DNA of 64,000 nt from Amblyomma americanum (GCF_052857255.1 NW_027526652.1:117026-181025); one strand, 5' to 3'. Positions 31,066 through 45,126 are shown, counted from the stretch's first letter. Program-made: numbers and translations. Notes: generated by a model from the letters alone, not told the origin.

Positions 31066-34000
31066 CGGAATACAAGTTTTCGCGCAGTTCTGTGAGAAAA
31101 AGTTTACACCTTTCTCTCGTCTACTCTTCGACGTCTTGTAAAATTGAAGTGCGTAAATCTCGTTACTTCCGATCTAAAATGATGTATCCCGTTGTTTTGA
31201 GCCGGAATACAAGTTTTCGCGCAGTGCTGAGAGAAAAAGTTTACACCTTTCTCTCGTCTACTCTTCGACGACTTGTAAAATCGATGCTCGTGAATCTTGC
31301 TAGTTTCGTTCTAAAACGATGTATGCCGTTCTTTTGAGCTGGAATACAAGTTTTCGCGCAGTTCTGAGAAAAAGTTTACACCTTTCTCTCGTCTACTCTT
31401 CGACGACTTGTAAAATCGATGCTCGTCAATTTTGCTAGTTTTGATCTAAAACGATGTATCCCGTTGTTTTGAGCCGGAATACAAGTTTTCGCGCAGTTCT
31501 GAGAGAAAAAGTTTACACCTTTCGCTCGTGTACTCTTCGACGACTTGTAAAATCGATGCTCGTGAATCTTGCTAGTTTCGATCTAAAACGATGTATCCCG
31601 TTGTTTTGAGCCGGAATACAAGTTTTCGCGCAGTTCTGAGAGAAAAAGTTTACACCTTTCTCTCGTATGCTCTTCGAAGACTTGTAAAATCGATGCTCGT
31701 GAATCTTGCTAGTTTCGATCTAAAACGATGTGTCCCGTTGTTTTGAGCCGGAATACAAGTTTTCGCGCAGTTCTGAGAGAAAAAGTTTACACCTTTCTCT
31801 CGTCTACTCTTCGTCGACTTGTAAAATCGATGCTCGTGAATCTTGCTAGTTTCGATCTAAAACAATGTATCCCGTTGTTTTGAGCCGGAATACAAGTTTT
31901 CGCGCAGTTCTGAGAGAAAAAGTTTACGCCTTTCTCTCGTCTACTCTTCGACGATTTGTAAAATCGATGCTCGTGAATCTTGCTAGTTTCGACCTAAAAC
32001 GATGTATCCCGTTGTTTTGAGCCGGCATACAAGTTTACGCGCAGTTCTGAGAGAAAAAGTTTACACCTTCCTCTCGTGTACTCCTCGACGACTTGTAAAA
32101 TCGATGCTCGTGAATCTTGCTAGTTTCGATCTAAAACGATGTCTCCCGGTGTTTTGAGCCGGAATACAAGTTTTCGCGCAGTTCTGAGAGAAAAAGTTTA
32201 CACCTTTCTCTCGTCTACGCTTCGACGACTTGTAAAATTGAAGTGCGTAAATCTCGCTACTTATCTAAAATAATGTATCCCATTGTTTTGAGCCGGAATA
32301 CAAGTTTTCGCGCAGTTCTGAGAGAAAAAGTTTACACCTTTCTCCCGTCTACTCTTCGACGACTTGTAAAATCGATGCTCGTGAATCTTGCTAGTTTCGT
32401 TCTAAAACGATGTATCCCGTTCTTTTGAGCTGGATTACAAGTTTTCGCGCAGTTCTGAGAGAAAAAGCTTACACCATTCTCTCGTCTACTCTTCGACGAT
32501 TTGTAAAATCGATGCTCGTGAATCTTGCTAGTTTCGACCTAAAAGGATGTATCCCGTTGTTTTGAGCCGGAATACAAGTTTTCGCACAGTTGTGAGAGAA
32601 AAAGTTTACACCTTTCTCTCGTGTACTGTTCGAAGACTTGTAAAATTGATGCTCGTGAATCTTGCTAGTTTCGATCTAAAACGATGTATCCCGTTGTTTT
32701 GAGCCGGCATACAAGTTTTCGCGCAGTTCTGAGAGAAAAAGTTTACACCTTTCTCTCGTATACTGTTCGAAGACTTGTAAACTCGATGCTCGTGAATCTT
32801 GCTAGTTTCGATCTAAAACGATGTATCCCGTTGTTTTGAGCCGGAATACAAGTTTTCGCGCAGTGCTGAGAGAAAAAGTTTACACCTTTCTCTCGTCTAC
32901 TCTTCGACGACTTGTAAAATCGATGCTCGTGAATCTTGGTAGTTTCGTTCTAAAACGATGTATGCCGTTCTTTTGAGCTGGAATACAAGTTTTCGCGCAG
33001 TTCTGAGAAAAAGTTTACACCTTTCTCTCGTCTACTCTTCGACGACTTGTAAAATCGATGCTCGTCAATTTTGCTAGTTTTGATCTAAAACGATGTATCC
33101 CGTTGTTTTGAGCCGGAATACAAGTTTTCGCGCAGTTCTGAGAGAAAAAGTTTACACCTTTCTCTCGTGTACTCTTCGACGACTTGTAAAATCGATGCTC
33201 GTGAATCTTGCTAGTTTCGATCTAAAACGATGTATCCCGTTGTTTTGAGCCGGAATACAAGTTTTCGCCCAGTTCTGAGAGAAAAAGTTTACACCTTTCT
33301 CTCGTATGCTCTTCGAAGACTTGTAAAATCGATGCTCGTGAATCTTGCTAGTTTCGATCTAAAACGATGTGTCCCGTTGTTTTGAGCCGGAATACAAGTT
33401 TTCGCGCAGTTCTGAGAGAAAAAGTTTACACCTTTCTCTCGTCTACTCTTCGTCGACTTGTAAAATCGATGCTCATGAATCTTGCTAGTTTCGATCTAAA
33501 ACGATGTCTCCCGGTGTTTTGAGCCGGAATACAAGTTTTCGCGCAGTTCTGAGAGAAAAAGTTTACACCTTTCTCTCGTCTACGCTTCGACGACTTGTAA
33601 AATTGAAGTGCGTAAATCTCGCTACTTATCTAAAATGATGTATCCCATTGTTTTGAGCCGGAATACAAGTTTTCGCGCAGTTCTGAGAGAAAAAGTTTAC
33701 ACCTTTCTCCCGTCTACTCTTCGACGACTTGTAAAATCGATGCTCGTGAATCTTGCTAGTTTCGTTCTAAAACGATGTATCCCGTTCTTTTGAGCTGGAT
33801 TACAAGTTTTCGCGCAGTTCTGAGAGAAAAAGCTTACACCATTCTCTCGTCTACTCTTCGACGATTTGTAAAATCGATGCTCGTGAATCTTGCTAGTTTC
33901 GACCTAAAATGATGTATCCCGTTGTTTTGAGCCGGAATACAAGTTTTCGCGCAGTGCTGAGAGAAAAAGTTTACACCTTTCTCTCGTCTACTCTTCGACG

Positions 34001-34478
34001 ACTTGTAAAATCGATGCTCGTGAATCTTGCTAGTTTCGTTCTAAAACGATGTATGCCGTTCTTTTGAGCTGGAATACAAGTTTTCGCGCAGTTCTGAGAA
34101 AAAGTTTACACCTTTCTCTCGTATACTGTTCGAAGACTTGTAAACCCGATGCTCGTGAATCTTGCTAGTTTCGATCTAAAACGATGTATCCCGTTGTTTT
34201 GAGCCGGAATACAAGTTTTCGCGCAGTTCTGTGAGAAAAAGTTTACACCTTTCTCTCGTCTACTCTCCGACGTCTTGTAAAATTGAAGTGCGTAAATCTC
34301 GTTACTTCCGATCTAAAATGATGTATCCCGTTGTTTTGAGCCGGAATACAAGTTTTCGCGCAGTGCTGAGAGAAAAAGTTTACACCTTTCTCTCGTCTAC
34401 TCTTCGACGACTTGTAAAATCGATGCTCGTGAATCTTGCTAGTTTCGTTCTAAAACGATGTATGCCGTTCTTTTGAGC
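31066..34478 (+). repeat. 12-mer copy 2 and derived units
   Basis: a at 31066 through i at 32160 and j, n, o, p, then b at 32842 without an a, c, d, e, an f/h hybrid at 33388 (TTCGTCGAC followed by GTCTCCCGG), i at 33525, j, an n/a hybrid at 33796, b, c/p at 34070, a at 34205 and b at 34342. Compared with 46083-49769 it lacks two monomers at the f/h fusion (274 bp). No sequence other than satellite. Confidence 0.82.
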
Positions 34479-37400
34479 TGGAATACAAGTTTTCGCGCAG
34501 TTCTGAGAAAAAGTTTACACCTTTCTCTCGTCTACTCTTCGACGACTTGTAAAATCGATGCTCGTCAATTTTGCTAGTTTTGATCTAAAACGATGTATCC
34601 CGTTGTTTTGAGCCGGAATACAAGTTTTCGCGCAGTTCTGAGAGAAAAAGTTTACACCTTTCTCTCGTGTACTCTTCGACGACTTGTAAAATCGATGCTC
34701 GTGAATCTTGCTAGTTTCGATCTAAAACGATGTATCCCGTTGTTTTGAGCCGGAATACAAGTTTTCGCGCAGTTCTGAGAGAAAAAGTTTACACCTTTCT
34801 CTCGTATGCTCTTCGAAGACTTGTAAAATCGATGCTCGTGAATCTTGCTAGTTTCGATCTAAAACGATGTGTCCCGTTGTTTTGAGCCGGAATACAAGTT
34901 TTCGCGCAGTTCTGAGAGAAAAAGTTTACACCTTTCTCTCGTCTACTCTTCGTCGACTTGTAAAATCGATGCTCGTGAATCTTGCTAGTTTCGATCTAAA
35001 ACAATGTATCCCGTTGTTTTGTGCCGGAATACAAGTTTTCGCGCAGTTCTGAGAGAAAAAGTTTACGCCTTTCTCTCGTCTCTCTTCGACGATTTGTAAA
35101 ATCGATGCTCGTGAATCTTGCTAGTTTCGACCTAAAACGATGTATCCCGTTGTTTTGAGCCGGCATACAAGTTTACGCGCAGTTCTGAGAGAAAAAGTTT
35201 GCACCTTCCTCTCGTGTACTCCTCGACGACTTGTAAAATCGATGCTCGTGAATCTTGATAGTTTCGATCTAAAACGATGTCTCCCGGTGTTTTGAGCCGG
35301 AATACAAGTTTTCGCGCAGTTCTGAGAGAAAAAGTTTACACCTTTCTCTCGTCTACGCTTCGACGACTTGTAAAATTGAAGTGCGTAAATCTCGCTACTT
35401 ATCTAAAATGATGTATCCCATTGTTTTGAGCCGGAATACAAGTTTTCGCGCAGTTCTGAGAGAAAACGTTTACACCTTTCTCCCGTCTACTCTTCGACGA
35501 CTTGTAAAATCGATGCTCGTGAATCTTGCTAGTTTCGTTCTAAAACGATGTATCCCGTTCTTTTGAGCTGGATTACAAGTTTTCGCGCAGTTCTAAGAGA
35601 AAAAGTTTACACCTTTCTCTCGTCTACTCTTCGAGGACTTGTAAAATCGATGCTCGAGAACCTTGCTAGTTTCGATCTAAAACGATGTATCCCGTTGTTT
35701 TGAGCCGGAATACAAGTTTTCGCGCAGTCCTGAAAGAAAAAGCTTACACCATTCTCTCGTCTACTCTTCGACGATTTGTAAAATCGATGCTCGTGAATCT
35801 TGCTAGTTTCGACCTAAAAGGATGTATCCGTTGTTTTGAGCCGGAATACAAGTTTTCGCACAGTTGTGAGAGAAAAAGTTTACACCTTTCTCTCGTGTAC
35901 TCTTCGAGGACTTGTAAAATTGATGCTCGTGAATCTTGCTAGTTTCGATCTAAAGCGATGTATCCCGTTGTCTTGAGCCGGCATACAAGTTTTCGCGCAG
36001 TTCTGAGAGAAAAAGTTTACACCTTTCTCTCGTATACTGTTCGAAGACTTGTAAACTCGATGCTCGTGAATCTTGCTAGTTTCGATCTAAAACGATGTAT
36101 CCCGTTGTTTTGAGCCGGAATACAAGATTTCGCGCAGTTCTGTGAGAAAAAGTTTACACCTTTCTCTCGTCTACTCTTCGACGTCTTGTAAAATTTAAGT
36201 GCGTAAATCTCGCTACTTTCGATCTAAAATGATGTATCCCGTTGTTTTGAGCCGGAATACAAGTTTTCGCGCAGTGCTGAGAGAAAAAGTTTACACCTTT
36301 CTCTCGTCTACTCTTCGACGACTTGTAAAATCGATGCTCGTGAATCTTGCTAGTTTCGTTCTAAAACGATGTATGCCGTTCTTTTGAGCTGGAATACAAG
36401 TTTTCGCGCAGTTCTGAGAAAAAGTTTACACCTTTCTCTTGTCTACTCTTCGACGACTTGTAAAATCGATGCTCGTGAATCTTGCTAGTTTCGTTCTAAA
36501 ACGATGTATCCCGTTCTTTTGAGCTGGAATACAAGTTTTCGCGCAGTTCTGAGAGAAAAAGTTTACACCTTTCTCTCGTGTACTCTTCGAAGGCTTGTAA
36601 AATCGATGCTCGTGAATCTTGCTAGTTTCGACCTAAAACGATGTATCGCGTTGTTTTGAGCCGGAATACAAGTTTTCGCGCAGTTCTGAGAGAAAAAGTT
36701 TACACCTTTCTCTCGTATACTCTTCGAAGACTTGTAAAATCGATGCTCGTGAATCTTGCTAGTTTCGATCTAAAACGATGTGTCCCGTTGTTTTGAGCCG
36801 GAATACAAGTTTTCGCGCAGTTCTGAGAGAAAAAGTTTACACCTTTCTCTCGTCTACTCTTCGTCGACTTGTAAAATCGATGCTCGTGAATCTTGCTAGT
36901 TTCGTTCTAAAACGATGTATGCCGTTCTTTTGAGCTGGAATACAAGTTTTCGCGCAGTTCTGAGAAAAAGTTTACACCTTTCTCTCGTCTACTCTTCGAC
37001 GACTTGTAAAATCGATGCTCGTCAATTTTGCTAGTTTTGATCTAAAACGATGTATCCCGTTGTTTTGAGCCGGAATACAAGTTTTCGCGCAGTTCTGCGA
37101 GAAAAAGTTTACACCTTTCTCTCGTCTACTCTTCGAGGACTTGTAAAATCGATGCTCGAGAATCTTGCTAGTTTCGATCTAAAACGATGTATCCCGTTGT
37201 TTTGAGCCAGAATACAAGTTTTCGCGCAGTTCTGAGAGAAAAAGCTTACACCATTCTCTCGTCTACTCTTCGACGATTTGTAAAATCGATGCTCGTCAAT
37301 CTTGCTAGTTTCGACCTAAAAGGATGTATCCCGTTGTTTTGAGCCGGAATACAAGTTTTCGCACAGTTGTGAGAGAAAAAGTTTACACCTTTCTCTCGTG

Positions 37401-38027
37401 TACTGTTCGAAGACTTGTAAAATTGATGCTCGTGAATCTTGCTAGTTTCGATCTAAAACGATGTATCCCGTTGTTTTGAGCCGGCATACAAGTTTTCGCG
37501 CAGTTCTGAGAGAAAAAGTTTACACCTTTCTCTCGTATACTGTTCGAAGACTTGTAAACCCGATGCTCGTGAATCTTGCTAGTTTCGATCTAAAACGATG
37601 TATCCCGTTGTTTTGAGCCGGAATACAAGTTTTCGCGCAGTTCTGTGAGAAAAAGTTTACACCTTTCTCTCGTCTACTCTTCGACGTCTTGTAAAATTGA
37701 AGTGCGTAAATCTCGTTACTTCCGATCTAAAATGATGTATCCCGTTGTTTTGAGCCGGAATACAAGTTTTCCCGCAGTGCTGAGAGAAAAAGTTTACACC
37801 TTTCTCTCGTCTACTCTTCGTCGACTTGTAAAATCGATGCTCGTGAATCTTGCTAGTTTCGTTCTAAAACGATGTATGCCGTTCTTTTGAGCTGGAATAC
37901 AAGTTTTCGCGCAGTTCTGAGAAAAAGTTTACACCTTTCTCTCGTCTACTCTTCGACGACTTGTAAAATCGATGCTCGTCAATTTTGCTAGTTTTGATCT
38001 AAAACGATGTATCCCGTTGTTTTGAGC
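34479..38027 (+). repeat. 26-mer higher-order repeat, copy 1 (3549 bp)
   Basis: Order c-d-e-f-g-h-i-j-m-n-o-p-a-b-b/j-k-e-f/b-c-m-n-o-p-a-b-c. The 13-bp shortfall from 26 x 137 is accounted for by three c and one b/j monomer (2 each), g with GTCTCTCTTCG (1), the short i (3) and n with GTATCCG (1). Private markers include TGTGCCGG before g, AAAGTTTGCACC in h, GAGAACCTTG in m and AATTTAAGTGCG in a. Confidence 0.93.
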
Positions 38028-41000
38028 CGGAATACAAGTTTTCGCGCAGTTCTGAGAAAAAGTTTACACCTTTCTCTCGTCTACTCTTCGACGACTTGTA
38101 AAATCGATGCTCGTCAATTTTGCTAGTTTTGATCTAAAACGATGTATCCCGTTGTTTTGAGCCGGAATACAAGTTTTCGCGCAGTTCTGAGAGAAAAAGT
38201 TTACACCTTTCTCTCGTGTACTCTTCGACGACTTGTAAAATCGATGCTCGTGAATCTTGCTAGTTTCGATCTAAAACGATGTATCCCGTTGTTTTGAGCC
38301 GGAATACAAGTTTTCGCGCAGTTCTGAGAGAAAAAGTTTACACCTTTCTCTCGTATGCTCTTCGAAGACTTGTAAAATCGATGCTCGTGAATCTTGCTAG
38401 TTTCGATCTAAAACGATGTGTCCCGTTGTTTTGAGCCGGAATACAAGTTTTCGCGCAGTTCTGAGAGAAAAAGTTTACACCTTTCTCTCGTCTACTCTTC
38501 GTCGACTTGTAAAATCGATGCTCGTGAATCTTGCTAGTTTCGATCTAAAACAATGTATCCCGTTGTTTTGTGCCGGAATACAAGTTTTCGCGCAGTTCTG
38601 AGAGAAAAAGTTTACGCCTTTCTCTCGTCTCTCTTCGACGATTTGTAAAATCGATGCTCGTGAATCTTGCTAGTTTCGACCTAAAACGATGTATCCCGTT
38701 GTTTTGAGCCGGCATACAAGTTTACGCGCAGTTCTGAGAGAAAAAGTTTGCACCTTCCTCTCGTGTACTCCTCGACGACTTGTAAAATCGATGCTCGTGA
38801 ATCTTGATAGTTTCGATCTAAAACGATGTCTCCCGGTGTTTTGAGCCGGAATACAAGTTTTCGCGCAGTTCTGAGAGAAAAAGTTTACACCTTTCTCTCG
38901 TCTACGCTTCGACGACTTGTAAAATTGAAGTGCGTAAATCTCGCTACTTATGTAAAATGATGTATCCCATTGTTTTGAGCCGGAATACAAGTTTTCGCGC
39001 AGTTCTGAGAGAAAACGTTTACACCTTTCTCCCGTCTACTCTTCGACGACTTGTAAAATCGATGCTCGTGAATCTTGCTAGTTTCGTTCTAAAACGATGT
39101 ATCCCGTTCTTTTGAGCTGGATTACAAGTTTTCGCGCAGTTCTAAGAGAAAAAGTTTACACCTTTCTCTCGTCTACTCTTCGAGGACTTGTAAAATCGAT
39201 GCTCGAGAACCTTGCTAGTTTCGATCTAAAACGATGTATCCCGTTGTTTTGAGCCGGAATACAAGTTTTCGCGCAGTCCTGAAAGAAAAAGCTTACACCA
39301 TTCTCTCGTCTACTCTTCGACGATTTGTAAAATCGATGCTCGTGAATCTTGCTAGTTTCGACCTAAAAGGATGTATCCGTTGTTTTGAGCCGGAATACAA
39401 GTTTTCGCACAGTTGTGAGAGAAAAAGTTTACACCTTTCTCTCGTGTACTCTTCGAGGACTTGTAAAATTGATGCTCGTGAATCTTGCTAGTTTCGATCT
39501 AAAGCGATGTATCCCGTTGTCTTGAGCCGGCATACAAGTTTTCGCGCAGTTCTGAGAGAAAAAGTTTACACCTTTCTCTCGTATACTGTTCGAAGACTTG
39601 TAAACTCGATGCTCGTGAATCTTGCTAGTTTCGATCTAAAACGATGTATCCCGTTGTTTTGAGCCGGAATACAAGATTTCGCGCAGTTCTGTGAGAAAAA
39701 GTTTACACCTTTCTCTCGTCTACTCTTCGACGTCTTGTAAAATTTAAGTGCGTAAATCTCGCTACTTTCGATCTAAAATGATGTATCCCGTTGTTTTGAG
39801 CCGGAATACAAGTTTTCGCGCAGTGCTGAGAGAAAAAGTTTACACCTTTCTCTCGTCTACTCTTCGACGACTTGTAAAATCGATGCTCGTGAATCTTGCT
39901 AGTTTCGTTCTAAAACGATGTATGCCGTTCTTTTGAGCTGGAATACAAGTTTTCGCGCAGTTCTGAGAAAAAGTTTACACCTTTCTCTTGTCTACTCTTC
40001 GACGACTTGTAAAATCGATGCTCGTGAATCTTGCTAGTTTCGTTCTAAAACGATGTATCCCGTTCTTTTGAGCTGGAATACAAGTTTTCGCGCAGTTCTG
40101 AGAGAAAAAGTTTACACCTTTCTCTCGTGTACTCTTCGAAGGCTTGTAAAATCGATGCTCGTGAATCTTGCTAGTTTCGACCTAAAACGATGTATCGCGT
40201 TGTTTTGAGCCGGAATACAAGTTTTCGCGCAGTTCTGAGAGAAAAAGTTTACACCTTTCTCTCGTATACTCTTCGAAGACTTGTAAAATCGATGCTCGTG
40301 AATCTTGCTAGTTTCGATCTAAAACGATGTGTCCCGTTGTTTTGAGCCGGAATACAAGTTTTCGCGCAGTTCTGAGAGAAAAAGTTTACACCTTTCTCTC
40401 GTCTACTCTTCGTCGACTTGTAAAATCGATGCTCGTGAATCTTGCTAGTTTCGTTCTAAAACGATGTATGCCGTTCTTTTGAGCTGGAATACAAGTTTTC
40501 GCGCAGTTCTGAGAAAAAGTTTACACCTTTCTCTCGTCTACTCTTCGACGACTTGTAAAATCGATGCTCGTCAATTTTGCTAGTTTTGATCTAAAACGAT
40601 GTATCCCGTTGTTTTGAGCCGGAATACAAGTTTTCGCGCAGTTCTGCGAGAAAAAGTTTACACCTTTCTCTCGTCTACTCTTCGAGGACTTGTAAAATCG
40701 ATGCTCGAGAATCTTGCTAGTTTCGATCTAAAACGATGTATCCCGTTGTTTTGAGCCAGAATACAAGTTTTCGCGCAGTTCTGAGAGAAAAAGCTTACAC
40801 CATTCTCTCGTCTACTCTTCGACGATTTGTAAAATCGATGCTCGTCAATCTTGCTAGTTTCGACCTAAAAGGATGTATCCCGTTGTTTTGAGCCGGAATA
40901 CAAGTTTTCGCACAGTTGTGAGAGAAAAAGTTTACACCTTTCTCTCGTGTACTGTTCGAAGACTTGTAAAATTGATGCTCGTGAATCTTGCTAGTTTCGA

Positions 41001-41576
41001 TCTAAAACGATGTATCCCGTTGTTTTGAGCCGGCATACAAGTTTTCGCGCAGTTCTGAGAGAAAAAGTTTACACCTTTCTCTCGTATACTGTTCGAAGAC
41101 TTGTAAACCCGATGCTCGTGAATCTTGCTAGTTTCGATCTAAAACGATGTATCCCGTTGTTTTGAGCCGGAATACAAGTTTTCGCGCAGTTCTGTGAGAA
41201 AAAGTTTACACCTTTCTCTCGTCTACTCTTCGACGTCTTGTAAAATTGAAGTGCGTAAATCTCGTTACTTCCGATCTAAAATGATGTATCCCGTTGTTTT
41301 GAGCCGGAATACAAGTTTTCCCGCAGTGCTGAGAGAAAAAGTTTACACCTTTCTCTCGTCTACTCTTCGTCGACTTGTAAAATCGATGCTCGTGAATCTT
41401 GCTAGTTTCGTTCTAAAACGATGTATGCCGTTCTTTTGAGCTGGAATACAAGTTTTCGCGCAGTTCTGAGAAAAAGTTTACACCTTTCTCTCGTCTACTC
41501 TTCGACGACTTGTAAAATCGATGCTCGTCAATTTTGCTAGTTTTGATCTAAAACGATGTATCCCGTTGTTTTGAGC
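38028..41576 (+). repeat. 26-mer higher-order repeat, copy 2 (3549 bp)
   Basis: Same 26-monomer order and length as copy 1. It starts inside a c-c doublet, so its first c begins CGGAAT whereas the first c of copy 1, which follows b, begins TGGAAT. The only other difference from the neighbours I noticed by eye is CTTATGTAAAATG in i near 38950 against CTTATCTAAAATG. Confidence 0.93.
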
Positions 41577-44500
41577 CGGAATACAAGTTTTCGCGCAGTT
41601 CTGAGAAAAAGTTTACACCTTTCTCTCGTCTACTCTTCGACGACTTGTAAAATCGATGCTCGTCAATTTTGCTAGTTTTGATCTAAAACGATGTATCCCG
41701 TTGTTTTGAGCCGGAATACAAGTTTTCGCGCAGTTCTGAGAGAAAAAGTTTACACCTTTCTCTCGTGTACTCTTCGACGACTTGTAAAATCGATGCTCGT
41801 GAATCTTGCTAGTTTCGATCTAAAACGATGTATCCCGTTGTTTTGAGCCGGAATACAAGTTTTCGCGCAGTTCTGAGAGAAAAAGTTTACACCTTTCTCT
41901 CGTATGCTCTTCGAAGACTTGTAAAATCGATGCTCGTGAATCTTGCTAGTTTCGATCTAAAACGATGTGTCCCGTTGTTTTGAGCCGGAATACAAGTTTT
42001 CGCGCAGTTCTGAGAGAAAAAGTTTACACCTTTCTCTCGTCTACTCTTCGTCGACTTGTAAAATCGATGCTCGTGAATCTTGCTAGTTTCGATCTAAAAC
42101 AATGTATCCCGTTGTTTTGTGCCGGAATACAAGTTTTCGCGCAGTTCTGAGAGAAAAAGTTTACGCCTTTCTCTCGTCTCTCTTCGACGATTTGTAAAAT
42201 CGATGCTCGTGAATCTTGCTAGTTTCGACCTAAAACGATGTATCCCGTTGTTTTGAGCCGGCATACAAGTTTACGCGCAGTTCTGAGAGAAAAAGTTTGC
42301 ACCTTCCTCTCGTGTACTCCTCGACGACTTGTAAAATCGATGCTCGTGAATCTTGATAGTTTCGATCTAAAACGATGTCTCCCGGTGTTTTGAGCCGGAA
42401 TACAAGTTTTCGCGCAGTTCTGAGAGAAAAAGTTTACACCTTTCTCTCGTCTACGCTTCGACGACTTGTAAAATTGAAGTGCGTAAATCTCGCTACTTAT
42501 CTAAAATGATGTATCCCATTGTTTTGAGCCGGAATACAAGTTTTCGCGCAGTTCTGAGAGAAAACGTTTACACCTTTCTCCCGTCTACTCTTCGACGACT
42601 TGTAAAATCGATGCTCGTGAATCTTGCTAGTTTCGTTCTAAAACGATGTATCCCGTTCTTTTGAGCTGGATTACAAGTTTTCGCGCAGTTCTAAGAGAAA
42701 AAGTTTACACCTTTCTCTCGTCTACTCTTCGAGGACTTGTAAAATCGATGCTCGAGAACCTTGCTAGTTTCGATCTAAAACAAATGTATCCCGTTGTTTT
42801 GAGCCGGAATACAAGTTTTCGCGCAGTCCTGAAAGAAAAAGCTTACACCATTCTCTCGTCTACTCTTCGACGATTTGTAAAATCGATGCTCGTGAATCTT
42901 GCTAGTTTCGACCTAAAAGGATGTATCCGTTGTTTTGAGCCGGAATACAAGTTTTCGCACAGTTGTGAGAGAAAAAGTTTACACCTTTCTCTCGTGTACT
43001 CTTCGAGGACTTGTAAAATTGATGCTCGTGAATCTTGCTAGTTTCGATCTAAAGCGATGTATCCCGTTGTCTTGAGCCGGCATACAAGTTTTCGCGCAGT
43101 TCTGAGAGAAAAAGTTTACACCTTTCTCTCGTATACTGTTCGAAGACTTGTAAACTCGATGCTCGTGAATCTTGCTAGTTTCGATCTAAAACGATGTATC
43201 CCGTTGTTTTGAGCCGGAATACAAGATTTCGCGCAGTTCTGTGAGAAAAAGTTTACACCTTTCTCTCGTCTACTCTTCGACGTCTTGTAAAATTTAAGTG
43301 CGTAAATCTCGCTACTTTCGATCTAAAATGATGTATCCCGTTGTTTTGAGCCGGAATACAAGTTTTCGCGCAGTGCTGAGAGAAAAAGTTTACACCTTTC
43401 TCTCGTCTACTCTTCGACGACTTGTAAAATCGATGCTCGTGAATCTTGCTAGTTTCGTTCTAAAACGATGTATGCCGTTCTTTTGAGCTGGAATACAAGT
43501 TTTCGCGCAGTTCTGAGAAAAAGTTTACACCTTTCTCTTGTCTACTCTTCGACGACTTGTAAAATCGATGCTCGTGAATCTTGCTAGTTTCGTTCTAAAA
43601 CGATGTATCCCGTTCTTTTGAGCTGGAATACAAGTTTTCGCGCAGTTCTGAGAGAAAAAGTTTACACCTTTCTCTCGTGTACTCTTCGAAGGCTTGTAAA
43701 ATCGATGCTCGTGAATCTTGCTAGTTTCGACCTAAAACGATGTATCGCGTTGTTTTGAGCCGGAATACAAGTTTTCGCGCAGTTCTGAGAGAAAAAGTTT
43801 ACACCTTTCTCTCGTATACTCTTCGAAGACTTGTAAAATCGATGCTCGTGAATCTTGCTAGTTTCGATCTAAAACGATGTGTCCCGTTGTTTTGAGCCGG
43901 AATACAAGTTTTCGCGCAGTTCTGAGAGAAAAAGTTTACACCTTTCTCTCGTCTACTCTTCGTCGACTTGTAAAATCGATGCTCGTGAATCTTGCTAGTT
44001 TCGTTCTAAAACGATGTATGCCGTTCTTTTGAGCTGGAATACAAGTTTTCGCGCAGTTCTGAGAAAAAGTTTACACCTTTCTCTCGTCTACTCTTCGACG
44101 ACTTGTAAAATCGATGCTCGTCAATTTTGCTAGTTTTGATCTAAAACGATGTATCCCGTTGTTTTGAGCCGGAATACAAGTTTTCGCGCAGTTCTGCGAG
44201 AAAAAGTTTACACCTTTCTCTCGTCTACTCTTCGAGAACTTGTAAAATCGATGCTCGAGAATCTTGCTAGTTTCGATCTAAAACGATGTATCCCGTTGTT
44301 TTGAGCCAGAATACAAGTTTTCGCGCAGTTCTGAGAGAAAAAGCTTACACCATTCTCTCGTCTACTCTTCGACGATTTGTAAAATCGATGCTCGTCAATC
44401 TTGCTAGTTTCGACCTAAAAGGATGTATCCCGTTGTTTTGAGCCGGAATACAAGTTTTCGCACAGTTGTGAGAGAAAAAGTTTACACCTTTCTCTCGTGT

Positions 44501-45126
44501 ACTGTTCGAAGACTTGTAAAATTGATGCTCGTGAATCTTGCTAGTTTCGATCTAAAACGATGTATCCCGTTGTTTTGAGCCGGCATACAAGTTTTCGCGC
44601 AGTTCTGAGAGAAAAAGTTTACACCTTTCTCTCGTATACTGTTCGAAGACTTGTAAACCCGATGCTCGTGAATCTTGCTAGTTTCGATCTAAAACGATGT
44701 ATCCCGTTGTTTTGAGCCGGAATACAAGTTTTCGCGCAGTTCTGTGAGAAAAAGTTTACACCTTTCTCTCGTCTACTCTTCGACGTCTTGTAAAATTGAA
44801 GTGCGTAAATCTCGTTACTTCCGATCTAAAATGATGTATCCCGTTGTTTTGAGCCGGAATACAAGTTTTCCCGCAGTGCTGAGAGAAAAAGTTTACACCT
44901 TTCTCTCGTCTACTCTTCGTCGACTTGTAAAATCGATGCTCGTGAATCTTGCTAGTTTCGTTCTAAAACGATGTATGCCGTTCTTTTGAGCTGGAATACA
45001 AGTTTTCGCGCAGTTCTGAGAAAAAGTTTACACCTTTCTCTCGTCTACTCTTCGACGACTTGTAAAATCGATGCTCGTCAATTTTGCTAGTTTTGATCTA
45101 AAACGATGTATCCCGTTGTTTTGAGC
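41577..45126 (+). repeat. 26-mer higher-order repeat, copy 3 (3550 bp)
   Basis: Same order. It is one base longer because AACGATG reads AACAAATG near 42780, at the m/n boundary; this also fuses two short reading frames into a 131-codon frame, an accident. Another private change is TTCGAGAACTTG near 44233. After the last c the array continues with m at 45127 instead of a new c. Confidence 0.93.

Noticed and set aside
38670..38990. 106-codon frame on the minus strand
   Set aside because: Opened by variants in the g, h and i monomers (a missing base in GTCTCTCTTCG nearby and CTTATGTAAAATG). It exists in one of three otherwise identical HOR copies, so it is not conserved.
42646..43041. 131-codon frame, the longest in the window
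   Set aside because: Created by a single inserted base (AACAAATG near 42780) that joins two repeat-derived frames. The same place in the two sister 26-mers has no such frame.
7396..45126. Large duplications as pure assembly artefacts
   Set aside because: Copies carry scattered private substitutions and different internal deletions, so they are not simple duplicated contig ends. Copy number still needs long-read confirmation.
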